Assembly: GCA_023255355.1 (NCBI GenBank)
Contig: JALRIU010000288.1
Coordinates: forward strand, 1 to 5,857
Direction: 5' to 3'
Source of the DNA: Pseudomonadales bacterium
Lineage (GTDB): Bacteria; Pseudomonadota; Gammaproteobacteria; Pseudomonadales; JAHEIH01
DNA: 5,857 bases
Of the stretch, positions 5,401 through 5,857 are shown one piece after another. The notes under the pieces were generated by a model that was given only the letters and a program-made list of their open reading frames with translations, was not told the DNA's origin and did not search any database. The translations under genes and the position numbers were made by a program. Position 1 is the first letter of the stretch. Each line of letters opens with the position of its first letter.

Positions 5401-5857
5401 TTATTTTTTGAACCACCAACGGGGCAGAAGGTGTTGAATTTCAGCATGTCGAATACGGGGGTCGATAAGTTCGATAATGCCCTTGTCTTGAGGGCTTCTA
5501 ATCAAGCGACCAGCGGCTTGGATCAATTTGCGCACTGCAGGATAGGTATAGGTGTACTGATAGCCATCTCCAAATTTATCTTGCATGGCTTGCGCTAGGT
5601 GTTGGTGATAATTATCGAAGGGGGGTAATCCTAAGCTGATAACATATACACCAATTAATTGTTCACCGGGTAGATCGATACCTTCTCCAAATATTCCGCC
5701 CATAACGGCCATGCCGATATGGTTTTTCCCTTGTTTAAATGCGTCTATGAATCGTTGCCGGGCGCTCTCTTCCATGCGTGATTCTTGAATAACAACGGGG
5801 ATGGATATGGGGAGTTCGGCTTCGATCAATTTGAGGTAGGCAAAACTTGGGAAAAAA
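5401..5857 (-). CDS. Rad3/DinG-like DNA helicase, C-terminal fragment
   Basis: The 151 codons present are the end of a superfamily 2 helicase of the Rad3/DinG group (COG1199); the gene runs off the contig at 5857. Reading from the edge, FFPSFAYL is the strand leading into the second RecA-like domain. GGIFGEGIDLPG (about 53-64) is motif V and QAAGRLIRS (about 113-121) is motif VI with its arginine finger. The tail RHAEIQHLLPRWWFKK, ending in tandem TAA stops, is the usual C-terminus. Such enzymes unwind DNA from 5' to 3' and often hold an iron-sulphur cluster, but that N-terminal region is outside the window. A TTG at 5829 is not the start, because the frame and the homology continue upstream of it. 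It has no evident link to the sigma-E system and ends 8 bp before the rpoE promoter. Confidence 0.9.
   Translation of the reverse strand, partial: FFPSFAYLKLIEAELPISIPVVIQESRMEESARQRFIDAFKQGKNHIGMAVMGGIFGEGIDLPGEQLIGVYVISLGLPPFDNYHQHLAQAMQDKFGDGYQYTYTYPAVRKLIQAAGRLIRSPQDKGIIELIDPRIRHAEIQHLLPRWWFKK

Noticed and set aside
5384..5410. A plus-strand copy of the sigma-E -35 box (TAGATCC) before the helicase stop
   Set aside because: It arises because GATC is a palindrome; there is no CGTA at the right distance on the plus strand and no gene downstream on that strand.
5401..5829. A complete small 142-residue protein starting at TTG 5829
   Set aside because: The frame is open to the contig edge and the upstream codons (FFPSFAYL) continue the helicase homology, so it is a truncated larger gene.
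1..5857. CRISPR array, tRNA/rRNA gene, riboswitch or insertion sequence
   Set aside because: No repeated spacers, tRNA-like cloverleaf, long structured leader or transposase frame was seen; gaps between genes are under 100 bases.

Overview
The window is AT-leaning bacterial DNA (about 44-47% GC where counted) with every genuine gene on the minus strand, so transcription runs from right to left. The gene families and their order point to an aerobic, probably aquatic gammaproteobacterium. This lineage call is an inference from recognised protein types, not from a database search. The odd length and the edges suggest a short metagenomic contig.

Reading in the direction of transcription: (1) 5857-5401 is the C-terminal end of a Rad3/DinG-like (superfamily 2) DNA helicase cut by the contig edge. 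(2) 5307-4013 is a two-gene unit encoding an ECF sigma factor of the Rhodobacter RpoE (ECF11) type and its zinc anti-sigma factor ChrR, overlapping by ATGA. ChrR carries the H/H/C/C zinc site, the cupin H/H/E/H metal site and the C-x-C pair. (3) 4012-3921 holds a perfect 10-bp hairpin followed by a promoter. (4) 3920 to about 193 is a compact five-gene operon: an NTF2/SnoaL-like protein, a short-chain dehydrogenase, a COG2907-type FAD oxidoreductase, a DUF1365 protein and a cyclopropane-fatty-acid-synthase-type methyltransferase. The first three junctions are ATGA overlaps and the last is a 5-nt gap.

The two units appear to be tied together by matching promoters. Upstream of both rpoE and the NTF2 gene there is a GATCyAGwTAC box followed by CGTA, with exactly 17 bp between GATC and CGTA. 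This resembles the TGATCC-type promoters of Rhodobacter sigma-E. The simplest model is an autoregulated singlet-oxygen (photo-oxidative) stress switch that drives an adjacent operon for modifying membrane unsaturated fatty acids. The lipid genes FAD oxidoreductase, DUF1365 and Cfa occur in the order seen as domains in some fused cyclopropane synthases. The product could be a cyclopropane, a methylated or a furan fatty acid; the sequence alone does not decide.

The left 200 bases are not part of this genome. The cfa reading frame loses family resemblance at about 193. Positions 97-207 on the plus strand (61% GC over 101-200) read as a piece of RadA, and positions 2-97 on the minus strand read as a Bacteroidota-style TPR protein. 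The left end therefore looks like a three-source assembly or cloning chimera, and cfa should be treated as truncated by it rather than as naturally broken.
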